From: Gemmatimonadota bacterium
Lineage (GTDB): Bacteria > Gemmatimonadota > Gemmatimonadetes > Gemmatimonadales > Gemmatimonadaceae
Reading direction: 5' to 3'
Assembly (NCBI GenBank): GCA_016794735.1
Contig: JAEUJK010000068.1
Coordinates: 1-6,393 of the forward strand
DNA length: 6,393 nt
Part shown: positions 1-5,410 of the stretch, piece by piece
Layout of the letters: each line of letters opens with the position of its first letter
How positions within the stretch are numbered: the first letter of the stretch is position 1
The notes under the pieces: model-generated
Database searches by the model: none
What the model saw: the letters and a program-made list of their open reading frames with translations, nothing else
What the model was told of the DNA's origin: nothing
Position numbers and translations under genes: made by a program

Positions 1-67
1 TGCGCACGAGGTCGGTGCGCACCAATACGAAGGTCCCGGACGCGGGGGAGGGGGAGGGATCAGGCAT
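1..67 (-). CDS. 5' end of an unidentified gene, truncated by the window edge
   Basis: A minus-strand ATG at 65-67 shares one base with the TGA of the HAD gene (TGATG), and the frame stays open to position 1, giving 22 codons plus one base. The peptide begins MPDPSPSPASGTF and continues VLVRTDLVR: a short Pro/Ser-rich lead followed by what looks like the first beta strand of a folded domain. The proline/serine part comes from a C-rich tract at 44-58. The 1-nt stop/start overlap matches the LON/glcD junction at the other end of the operon, which is the main reason for calling a gene here. No clear Shine-Dalgarno sequence precedes it, so translation would depend on coupling. GTG codons at 19-21 and 15-17 are alternative starts. 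I do not recognise the product, and 22 residues are too few to assign a family. Chance openness of so short a frame in GC-rich DNA is a real alternative. Confidence 0.45.
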   Translation of the reverse strand, partial: MPDPSPSPASGTFVLVRTDLVR

Positions 68-747
68 CAGGGTAGCGGGTCCAGCAATGTCGCGAGCGAC
101 GTCGGATCCAGGTCGGCGAGTGAGGGGACGTACGCCGATGCTTCGAGGGCAATGTGGGCGGGTTGCGGGCCAACCGCGATGCATGGCAACCCGGCGGCCT
201 GCGCCGCGCGGATCCCCGCGGCCCCGTTCTCCAGGGCGACCACCGTGCCCGCGGCTCCGCCACGATAGCGGCCGAGTCGACGCAGGGCGAGGTGATAGGG
301 CGCAGGATGTGGCTTGTCATCGGTGGCGTCCTCCGCCCCGATGACGAACGCGAAGGCATGCTCGAGGCGCGCGAGGTCGAGCACGGCGCTGATGTCGGTG
401 CGGCGCAACCGGCTCACGGCGGCCAGTCGATGCCGCGTGGCGAGTCGCTCGACGGCCGACCGCGCCCCGTCGGCGAGCATCGTTCCCTTGCTGAGCGAGT
501 GGGCCAGTGCGCGATCGGCGCGCACTGTCGCCAGCTCCAGGTCGGTGGCGTCCAGCGACAGCCGGCGTTCTCGCGCGATCCCGGCGATGGCCTGTGCCGT
601 GGGCCATCCCGCGCACCACTCCCAGTACTCGGTGTCGGTGAGCTCGACGCCGTGCAGCCGCATCGCGTCGGCAATGGCCACGCGCCGCGCCGCGAAGGTG
701 TCGATGAGGATCCCATCGAGCTCCATGAGGACGGCGTCAGGTCGCAT
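67..747 (-). CDS. HAD-superfamily hydrolase-like protein (phosphoglycolate phosphatase type) with altered catalytic residues
   Basis: This 226-residue protein has the length and layout of subclass I HAD phosphatases of the Gph/beta-phosphoglucomutase type: motif I at the N-terminus (LMELDGILIDT, residues 7-17), a helical cap at about 18-85, motif II Ser112 (AAVSR), motif III Lys145 (DDKPHP) and motif IV (ALENGAAGI, 171-179) followed by the typical AAQAAGLP segment. In active members motif I reads FDxDG with a nucleophilic Asp. Here that position is Glu9 (codon GAG at 721-723), while the general acid/base Asp11 is kept. Motif IV has Glu173-Asn174 where the family usually has Glu-Asp. Catalysis by the standard aspartyl-phosphate route is therefore doubtful. 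I chose the ATG at 745-747 because GAGG lies 9 nt upstream (757-760) and the protein then begins just before motif I. The ATG at 775-777 adds ten basic residues and has no ribosome site. The gene overlaps the end of glcF by 11 nt. Position next to glycolate oxidase suggests a link to 2-phosphoglycolate metabolism, but this is inferred. Confidence 0.85.
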   Translation of the reverse strand: MRPDAVLMELDGILIDTFAARRVAIADAMRLHGVELTDTEYWEWCAGWPTAQAIAGIARERRLSLDATDLELATVRADRALAHSLSKGTMLADGARSAVERLATRHRLAAVSRLRRTDISAVLDLARLEHAFAFVIGAEDATDDKPHPAPYHLALRRLGRYRGGAAGTVVALENGAAGIRAAQAAGLPCIAVGPQPAHIALEASAYVPSLADLDPTSLATLLDPLP

Positions 748-2032
748 GCGGGCCGGCCTCCGCGGCGTACGATGCATCGAGGAGGTCCACGAGGTGCACG
801 GCGCGCGCGCGGTGCCCGCCCGAGAGGAGCCCTGCCCCTAACTGCATGAGGCATCCCGGGTTGCTCGAGACGACCAGGTCGGCACCGCTGGCGTCGATCC
901 GCGCGAGTTTGGTGTCGAGGACGCGGTGCGAGGTGTCGGGCTCGACCAGGTTGTAGATGCCGGCGCTCCCGCAGCACTGGTCGCTGTCCACGAGCGGAAC
1001 CACCCGCAGGCCCGGGATCGCGCCCAGCACCGCGAGCGGCGGTTGCACGACGCGCTGCGCGTGTTGCAAGTGGCATGGCGCGTCCCAGGCGACGGTCGCG
1101 TGCACGGGTCCCCCGCGACGTGGCCCGCGCGCCGCCAACAACTCGCTGACGTCGCGACTGCGTGCGGCGATGCCCTTCGCGCGCTCACGCCACGCGGGAT
1201 CATCGGCGAGCAGGTGTTCGTATTCCTTGAGGATGCTGCCACATCCCGCGGCGTTCGTCACGACGAAGTCGGCGCCGCTGCGTTCGAAGGCGGCGATGTT
1301 CGCCCGGGCCAGTTCCTGCGCCGCCGGCACGTCCCCGGCGTGCGCGTGCAACGCGCCACAACACCGCTGCCCGGGCGCGTCGACCAGCTGGTAGCCGTTG
1401 TGCGCGAGGACGCGTTCGGTCGCGCGATTCGTCGTGGCGCACAACCCTTCCATGACGCACCCGGTGAGCAGGGCGACGCGGGGCCCCTCGGCGACTGCCG
1501 CGGGCGCATACGATGGTTTGGCGTCGCGGCCTCGCGTCGACTCCAGCATGGCGAACGGGAACGACACGTCGCGTGGTAGCCGGGCCAGCAGGGCGGGGAC
1601 ACCCGTCCACCGCGCGGCACGGGCCACGGCCAGGGCGAGGGTGAGCAGGCGCGGATGACGGAACACCCGGAGGAGGAACCGGGCGACGGCGGGGAGGGGC
1701 CGCCGCTGCGCGAGTGTGGCGCGCGTCGCCTCGATCAACGTGCCGTACGGGACGCCGGATGGGCACGCGGTTTCACACCCGCGGCAGCCGAGGCATCGAT
1801 CGAAGTGCGTCGTGACGCTCTCGTCGGTCAGCTGCAGGTCGCCCTGCAGGAGCCCGCGCATGAGCACCAGGCGTCCACGCGGGGAATCGTTCTCGTCGTC
1901 GAGCGCCAGGTAGGTCGGGCATGCCTGCAGGCAGAAGCCGCAATGCACGCACAGGTCGAGCCCCGCTCCCGCGCGGGCGAGCGGAGTGCCGGCGAGTGCG
2001 GCCGACGGCGTCGTCGCGTTAGGCGCGTGCAT
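737..2032 (-). CDS. glcF: Glycolate oxidase iron-sulfur subunit GlcF
   Basis: GlcF is the electron-transfer subunit of the GlcDEF complex. It takes electrons from the flavin subunits and passes them on, in known systems towards the membrane quinone pool. The 431-residue product (E. coli GlcF is about 407) shows two ferredoxin-type [4Fe-4S] motifs: Cys28, Cys31, Cys34, Cys38-Pro and Cys80, Cys83, Cys86, Cys90-Pro. Two CCG (cysteine-rich) domains follow, with the first CCG at 224-226 (QRCCGALHAH) and the second at 353-355 (DQCCGSAG). Associated cysteines are Cys192 (LLTGCV), Cys264 (NAAGCG) and Cys320 (DAPCH), and NPGC lies near the C-terminus. All expected cluster ligands are present. The ATG at 2030-2032 lies inside the end of glcE (14-nt overlap), with only a weak GGA element before it, so coupling is likely. 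The closest alternative is a GlpC- or LutA-like CCG-domain subunit, but adjacency to glcD and glcE and the double 4Fe-4S arrangement favour GlcF. A D-lactate or other 2-hydroxy-acid substrate cannot be excluded. Confidence 0.93.
   Translation of the reverse strand: MHAPNATTPSAALAGTPLARAGAGLDLCVHCGFCLQACPTYLALDDENDSPRGRLVLMRGLLQGDLQLTDESVTTHFDRCLGCRGCETACPSGVPYGTLIEATRATLAQRRPLPAVARFLLRVFRHPRLLTLALAVARAARWTGVPALLARLPRDVSFPFAMLESTRGRDAKPSYAPAAVAEGPRVALLTGCVMEGLCATTNRATERVLAHNGYQLVDAPGQRCCGALHAHAGDVPAAQELARANIAAFERSGADFVVTNAAGCGSILKEYEHLLADDPAWRERAKGIAARSRDVSELLAARGPRRGGPVHATVAWDAPCHLQHAQRVVQPPLAVLGAIPGLRVVPLVDSDQCCGSAGIYNLVEPDTSHRVLDTKLARIDASGADLVVSSNPGCLMQLGAGLLSGGHRARAVHLVDLLDASYAAEAGPHAT
757..760 (-). 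promoter_or_regulatory. Shine-Dalgarno sequence of the HAD gene
   Basis: The minus strand reads GAGG, 9 nt upstream of the ATG at 745-747, within the 3' end of glcF. The ATG at 775-777 is preceded by a CCTCC-type sequence with no complementarity to the 16S rRNA tail, so this site favours the shorter product. Confidence 0.45.
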
Positions 2033-3224
2033 GGTCCATCAAGCCGGGGTTGAGGCGGCGCGCCGGATCATGGGCCCCGCGGATGGTCTGGTTCAGGCGA
2101 TCCACCGCGGTCGGCGGTCGGCGGAGCTGGAACCCGCGTTCTACGATGATGGCCGGCTGCCGTGGCGCCGTGGCGGCGATCACCTGCGCCTGGTGCTCGG
2201 CCGAGGCCATCACGCGGACCACGCCGCGCGCGACCGTGGCATGCAGGCGTGCGTCGGACGGCGCGGCGTGTGTGATCGCGTGCCACAGCACGGGCAGCTC
2301 GGAGGGGCGCGTGGAGTACCGCACCACGGTGGCGTCGTGCGGCTCGGACGATCGCAGCATCGCCCATGCGGAGGTCGGGATCTCGACGAGGTGCGCCGTG
2401 CGAGCCAGATCGTCGACCGCGGCCATCACCGCGGCCGCGGCGCCGCCCCATCGCACGCACGCGGTGTCGACCGCGGGGAGTCCCATGGCGGCGGCGAGTG
2501 GTGCGTTCACCAGCTCCGTGGCAAGCGGCGCGGGCGAGGACCGTTGCATGGTCGACAACAGCGTCGCCAGGTCACGTGCCCCGCGAGGCAGGGCGATGGC
2601 GAAGGTGCGGTCAGCGGCGGGCATCGGCCGCAGGCGGACGGTGACCTCGCACAGGATCCCGAGGGTGCCCCAGGCGCCGACGTGGAGCCGGACGAGGTCG
2701 AAGCCCGCGACGTTCTTGACCACGCGTCCACCCGCCGTGACGATGGTACCCGCGGCGTCGACGACGGTGATGCCTAACGCGGCGTCGCGAGGTAACCCGA
2801 TGGACGCGGAAAGGGGACCGGCGGACGCCGTCGCCAGGGTGGCGCCCAGGGTACCGTCGTCCGCGCCCCAGGGATCGAGCGGGAGCCACTGTCCGTGGGC
2901 GGCCGTGGTGGCGGCGATGACGGAGAGCGGGGTGCCCGCGCGTGCGGTGAGGGTCAGGTCACCCGGGACGTACTCGGTGATTCCGTGGAGGCCCGAGAGG
3001 TCGATGAGGCTGTTGGCCGTGATGCGATCGGCAATGCCGGGCCACGACCCTGCGCCGACGATGCGGTAGGTGGAGGTCGGCGGGGCGTGGCGAAGAAGCT
3101 CGGCGAGTTCTTCGGTCGAGCGAGGGCGGAGGTGGGGCAGGGGGCCCCCCCCCGATTTCAATTTGGGTGACAACGCCGCATCCGGCATCATCACCGTGTC
3201 CCCGCTCGTGGCAGAATCACGCAT
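2019..3224 (-). CDS. glcE: Glycolate oxidase FAD-binding subunit GlcE
   Basis: GlcE is the second, shorter FAD-binding (PCMH-type) subunit of glycolate oxidase. With the chosen start the product has 401 residues (E. coli GlcE is about 350). The FAD fold begins at about residue 32 (LRPRSTEELAELL), with a flavin pyrophosphate-loop motif RIVGAGSWPG at 54-63, LIDLSGLHGITEY at 73-85, GTLGATLATASAGP at 124-137 and the family signature RVVKNVAGFDL at 167-177, followed by GAWGTLGIL (183-191). The C-terminal part is poorly conserved, as usual for GlcE, and ends in a LNPG motif like that of GlcD. I chose the ATG at 3222-3224 because GAGGG (gene strand, 3232-3236) lies 7 nt upstream and the start is only 2 nt from the glcD stop. 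A GTG at 3264-3266 and tandem ATGs at 3186-3191 are alternatives. Residues 24-27 are encoded across a run of nine G. The first 30 residues look unstructured and are not conserved in the family. Confidence 0.9.
   Translation of the reverse strand: MRDSATSGDTVMMPDAALSPKLKSGGGPLPHLRPRSTEELAELLRHAPPTSTYRIVGAGSWPGIADRITANSLIDLSGLHGITEYVPGDLTLTARAGTPLSVIAATTAAHGQWLPLDPWGADDGTLGATLATASAGPLSASIGLPRDAALGITVVDAAGTIVTAGGRVVKNVAGFDLVRLHVGAWGTLGILCEVTVRLRPMPAADRTFAIALPRGARDLATLLSTMQRSSPAPLATELVNAPLAAAMGLPAVDTACVRWGGAAAAVMAAVDDLARTAHLVEIPTSAWAMLRSSEPHDATVVRYSTRPSELPVLWHAITHAAPSDARLHATVARGVVRVMASAEHQAQVIAATAPRQPAIIVERGFQLRRPPTAVDRLNQTIRGAHDPARRLNPGLMDHARA
3145..3153 (-). repeat. Nine-G homopolymer tract in the glcE coding strand
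   Basis: The plus strand carries nine consecutive C (3145-3153) preceded by four G, so the glcE coding strand has nine G directly followed by five C. The tract encodes Ser-Gly-Gly-Gly at residues 24-27, between the start codon and the flavin domain. Gain or loss of one base would shift the frame before the catalytic domain. It may be neutral, a sequencing or assembly risk point, or a slippage site; the sequence alone cannot separate these. Confidence 0.9.
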
Positions 3225-3226
3225 CC

Positions 3227-4648
3227 CTACGCCCTCGCGGCCGGCGCCATCGTCCACTCCTTGCACGAACGCACCGGGACCACCTTCCCCGGGTTGAGTC
3301 GACGCTCCGGGTCAAAGCAATCACGGAGCCGGCACATCGCCGCCAGGGACGCCTCGGAAAACAGCTTGGGCATGTACGGCAGCTTGTCGATCCCGATCCC
3401 GTGCTCCCCCGTGACACTCCCGCCCGCCGCGATGCACGCATCCATGATGCGAACCATCGCACGCTCCACGCGGGCCGCCTCCCCGGGATCATTCCCGTTG
3501 TAGGGTATGTTGGGATGCAGGTTGCCGTCCCCCGCATGGAAGACGTTACACACCGTCACCGCTTCCTCGCGCCCGATCCGGCCGATCTCCCCAAGCACCT
3601 CCGGCAACCGCGTCCGCGGGATCACCGCGTCCTGTACCACCAGGTGCGATGACACGCGCCCCATCGCCCCAAACGCCTTCTTGCGCCCCTGCCACAACCG
3701 CTGGCGATCGAGTTCGTTCGTCGCCACCCGAACGTCCCGCGCACCGGCGTCGCGACACCAACGTTCCACTGCCGCCACGTCGGCATCGATCCCGGCGTCC
3801 GGGCCATCGAGCTCGACCAGCAGGACCGCCGCGGCATCCGTGGGATATCCCGCCGCATAGATCGACGCCTCGACGGCCACGATTGTCGGCTGGTCCATCA
3901 TCTCGAGGGCCGCCGGCACCAGTCCCGCCGCGATGATCGCACTCGTCGCCCGCGCCGCGGCGTCGATCGAGGGAAAGTCGGCGAGCATTGTTCGCACGGC
4001 GGGCGGATTGGCCGTCAACCGGACCGTGGCGTCGAGCACCACGCCGAAACACCCCTCGGAGCCAATGAACGCGCCGAGCAGGTCGTAGCCCTCGGTCTCT
4101 CCCGAGGTCGACCCGAGTGTCACGACCTCACCGTTCGCCAGCACCACCGTGAGCGCGAGCACGTGGTTGAGCGTCACGCCGTACTTGAGGCAATGCGGTC
4201 CGCCCGCATTCTCCGCCACGTTTCCCCCGATGGTGCACGCCGTTTGGCTCGAGGGATCGGGGGCGTAGTGCAAGCCGTGTGGTGCCACCGCGCGCGTCAG
4301 GTGCGCGTTGACCACTCCTGGCTCGACCACCGCCCACCGGTTGACGACGTCGATGTCCAGGACGCGCCGCATACGGTTCAGTCCGACCACGACGGTCCCG
4401 TCGGCGAGGGCACCGCCCGACAGCCCGGTCCCGGCCCCCCGGGGGACAAACGATACCTTGCGCCTCGCCAGCAGCTGCACCACCGCGATCGCCTCTTCAC
4501 GATTGCCGGGCAGGACCACGAGCGCCGGGTCATGCCGATATCCGGGCAGGCCATCCGCGGTGTACGCGAGCAGTTCACCAGGGCGGGTCAGGACGAAGCG
4601 CGCCCCGACGATGTCGGCGAGCTCGCGTTCCACGCCCACGGGGAGCAT
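3227..4648 (-). CDS. glcD: Glycolate oxidase catalytic FAD subunit GlcD
   Basis: GlcD is the catalytic flavoprotein subunit that oxidises glycolate (and often D-lactate) to glyoxylate (pyruvate), with GlcE and GlcF as partners. The 473-residue product compares with about 499 in E. coli. The PCMH-type FAD domain shows the pyrophosphate loop PRGAGTGLSGG at 69-79, YAPDPSSQTACTIGGN at 128-143, VAENAGGPHCLKYG at 144-157 and FIGSEGCFGVV at 194-204. The FAD-linked oxidase C-terminal domain shows GRKKAF at 321-326, the probable metal/substrate-binding motif NVFHAGDGNLHPNI at 368-381 (His371, His378), and GEHGIGIDK at 414-422, ending with FDPERRLNPGK. No expected active-site motif is missing. The ATG at 4646-4648 overlaps the TGA of the LON-domain gene by one base (TGATG). 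There is no obvious ribosome site, so reinitiation after the upstream gene is likely. D-lactate dehydrogenases of the Dld/LDHD type share this fold, but the following glcE and glcF support glycolate oxidase. Confidence 0.95.
   Translation of the reverse strand: MLPVGVERELADIVGARFVLTRPGELLAYTADGLPGYRHDPALVVLPGNREEAIAVVQLLARRKVSFVPRGAGTGLSGGALADGTVVVGLNRMRRVLDIDVVNRWAVVEPGVVNAHLTRAVAPHGLHYAPDPSSQTACTIGGNVAENAGGPHCLKYGVTLNHVLALTVVLANGEVVTLGSTSGETEGYDLLGAFIGSEGCFGVVLDATVRLTANPPAVRTMLADFPSIDAAARATSAIIAAGLVPAALEMMDQPTIVAVEASIYAAGYPTDAAAVLLVELDGPDAGIDADVAAVERWCRDAGARDVRVATNELDRQRLWQGRKKAFGAMGRVSSHLVVQDAVIPRTRLPEVLGEIGRIGREEAVTVCNVFHAGDGNLHPNIPYNGNDPGEAARVERAMVRIMDACIAAGGSVTGEHGIGIDKLPYMPKLFSEASLAAMCRLRDCFDPERRLNPGKVVPVRSCKEWTMAPAARA
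3232..3236 (-). promoter_or_regulatory. Shine-Dalgarno sequence of glcE
   Basis: The minus strand reads GAGGG here, 7 nt before the ATG at 3222-3224. It lies inside the last codons of glcD. It decides the glcE start: neither the GTG at 3264-3266 nor the tandem ATGs at 3186-3191 fit the junction spacing as well. Confidence 0.6.
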
Positions 4649-5292
4649 CAGTGGTGCCCGTGGCCGTTGGTCGACGCGGCCCGGTGGCGCGCCGCGCGCG
4701 ACTCCAGCGACGGGACGGCCTCGGCCAGGATCGCGACCAGCCGCTCGGCGCGCGTTGCGGTGTCGTGGATCGCGAGCAGGCCCTGTCGGTCGCTCAGCGG
4801 AAGGTCCAGCAACTGCGCCATCGCATATAGCCGCTCCGGCACGCTCATGGGTAGCGTGGGAGGGGGCGTATGATCGTCGACCAGTTGGCGCGCCGCGCGG
4901 GCCGCCCGATCGAAGAGCAGTTCCAGTCGCTCGCGCAGGTCGGAGGTCGGTTCGGTCGACGACTCCAGGAGGGAGACCGTGTCGCCCACGCGATAGGGCG
5001 CGTCCGACGAGACGTATCCTCGAAAGACGAAGCGGTCGAGCCCACGAATGGCGATGTTGCTGCGCCCATCGGGCAGGGCCTGCACCGTCTCGACGTGCGC
5101 GATCGTCCCGATCGTCCCCGGCGGGAGGGCCTCTTCCGGTGAGCCCTGCGGGTTGCAGACGAGACCGAACCGGCGATCACCGGCCATGATGTCCGCCAGC
5201 ATCCGGCGGTAGCGCGGCTCGAAGATGTGCAGCAGCTCCACGGTCCCGGGAAACAGGACCATCGGGAGCGGAAACAGGGGAACGGAGGCCAC
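4648..5292 (-). CDS. Stand-alone LON substrate-binding-domain protein
   Basis: This 214-residue protein matches the N-terminal substrate-recognition domain of Lon protease (PF02190 type), without the AAA+ ATPase or serine protease parts. The hallmark start VPLFPLPMVLFPGT (4-17) is followed by LLHIFEPRYRRML (20-32), a beta-rich core to about residue 105 and a helical region at about 115-195. The tail is disordered and ends NGHGHH. Such single-domain proteins are widespread; their molecular role is unclear and may involve binding unfolded or partner proteins. The start is GTG at 5290-5292. An in-frame stop two codons upstream (5296-5298) rules out anything longer, and the conserved PLFPL segment rules out a much later start. 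Only GAGG lies directly before the GTG, so initiation looks weak or atypical. As the first gene of the run ending in glcDEF and the HAD gene it may help assembly or turnover of the flavo-iron-sulfur complex, but this is a guess. Confidence 0.88.
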   Translation of the reverse strand: MASVPLFPLPMVLFPGTVELLHIFEPRYRRMLADIMAGDRRFGLVCNPQGSPEEALPPGTIGTIAHVETVQALPDGRSNIAIRGLDRFVFRGYVSSDAPYRVGDTVSLLESSTEPTSDLRERLELLFDRAARAARQLVDDHTPPPTLPMSVPERLYAMAQLLDLPLSDRQGLLAIHDTATRAERLVAILAEAVPSLESRAARHRAASTNGHGHH

Positions 5293-5410
5293 GCCTCAAC
5301 CTATCAGGCCACGACGTCCTCCCGGGAGCGGGATCAGCACCTCGTGGCGGCTAGCCGTATCTTCCCGGACGATCGCGCCGGGACGGTCCCGGGCGGTCCT
5401 AAATGCTGAC
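5293..5410. promoter_or_regulatory. Divergent intergenic region, likely promoters for both directions
   Basis: This 118-bp gap between two divergently transcribed genes must hold, or lie close to, the promoters of the LON-glcDEF operon (leftward) and of the CBM9-like gene (rightward), unless one is internal to a neighbour. I see no convincing -35/-10 pair in either direction; the region is GC-rich. It contains perfect 10-bp palindromes CTCCCGGGAG (5319-5328) and CGGCTAGCCG (5348-5357), and an 11-bp symmetric element GGGACgGTCCC (5380-5390). These could be regulator sites or chance symmetry in GC-rich DNA. No glcC-like regulator gene is present in the window. Confidence 0.5.

Noticed and set aside
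1..21. Perfect 7-bp inverted repeat (tgcgcac / gtgcgca, 7-nt loop) as a terminator after the HAD gene
   Set aside because: It lies inside the frame of the apparent next gene, no T tract can be seen because the window ends, and short GC-rich stems are common here.
44..72. G-run cluster on the plus strand (ggggg, ggggg, ggg, ggg) as a G-quadruplex
   Set aside because: The first three runs are tightly spaced but the fourth needs an 11-nt loop. The tract is explained by Pro/Ser codons of the truncated gene and nothing else supports a structure.
154..849. Plus-strand open frame of 231 codons opposite the HAD gene and the glcF end
   Set aside because: Its translation is low-complexity and Arg/Gly-rich, with no domain motif, and lies fully opposite recognisable genes. 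Long antisense frames are expected in DNA this GC-rich.
1986..3069. Two overlapping plus-strand open frames (263 and 339 codons) opposite glcE
   Set aside because: They are compositionally biased shadows of glcE, with no recognisable motif and no ribosome site. GlcE has clear family signatures on the other strand.
3225..3266. GTG at 3264-3266 as the glcE start
   Set aside because: It would give a 40-nt overlap with glcD, and the added residues resemble no GlcE N-terminus. The ATG at 3222-3224 has a well-placed GAGGG.
4308..5189. Plus-strand open frame of 293 codons opposite glcD and the LON gene
   Set aside because: It is Arg/Pro/Ser-rich without motifs and spans the junction of two well-supported minus-strand genes.
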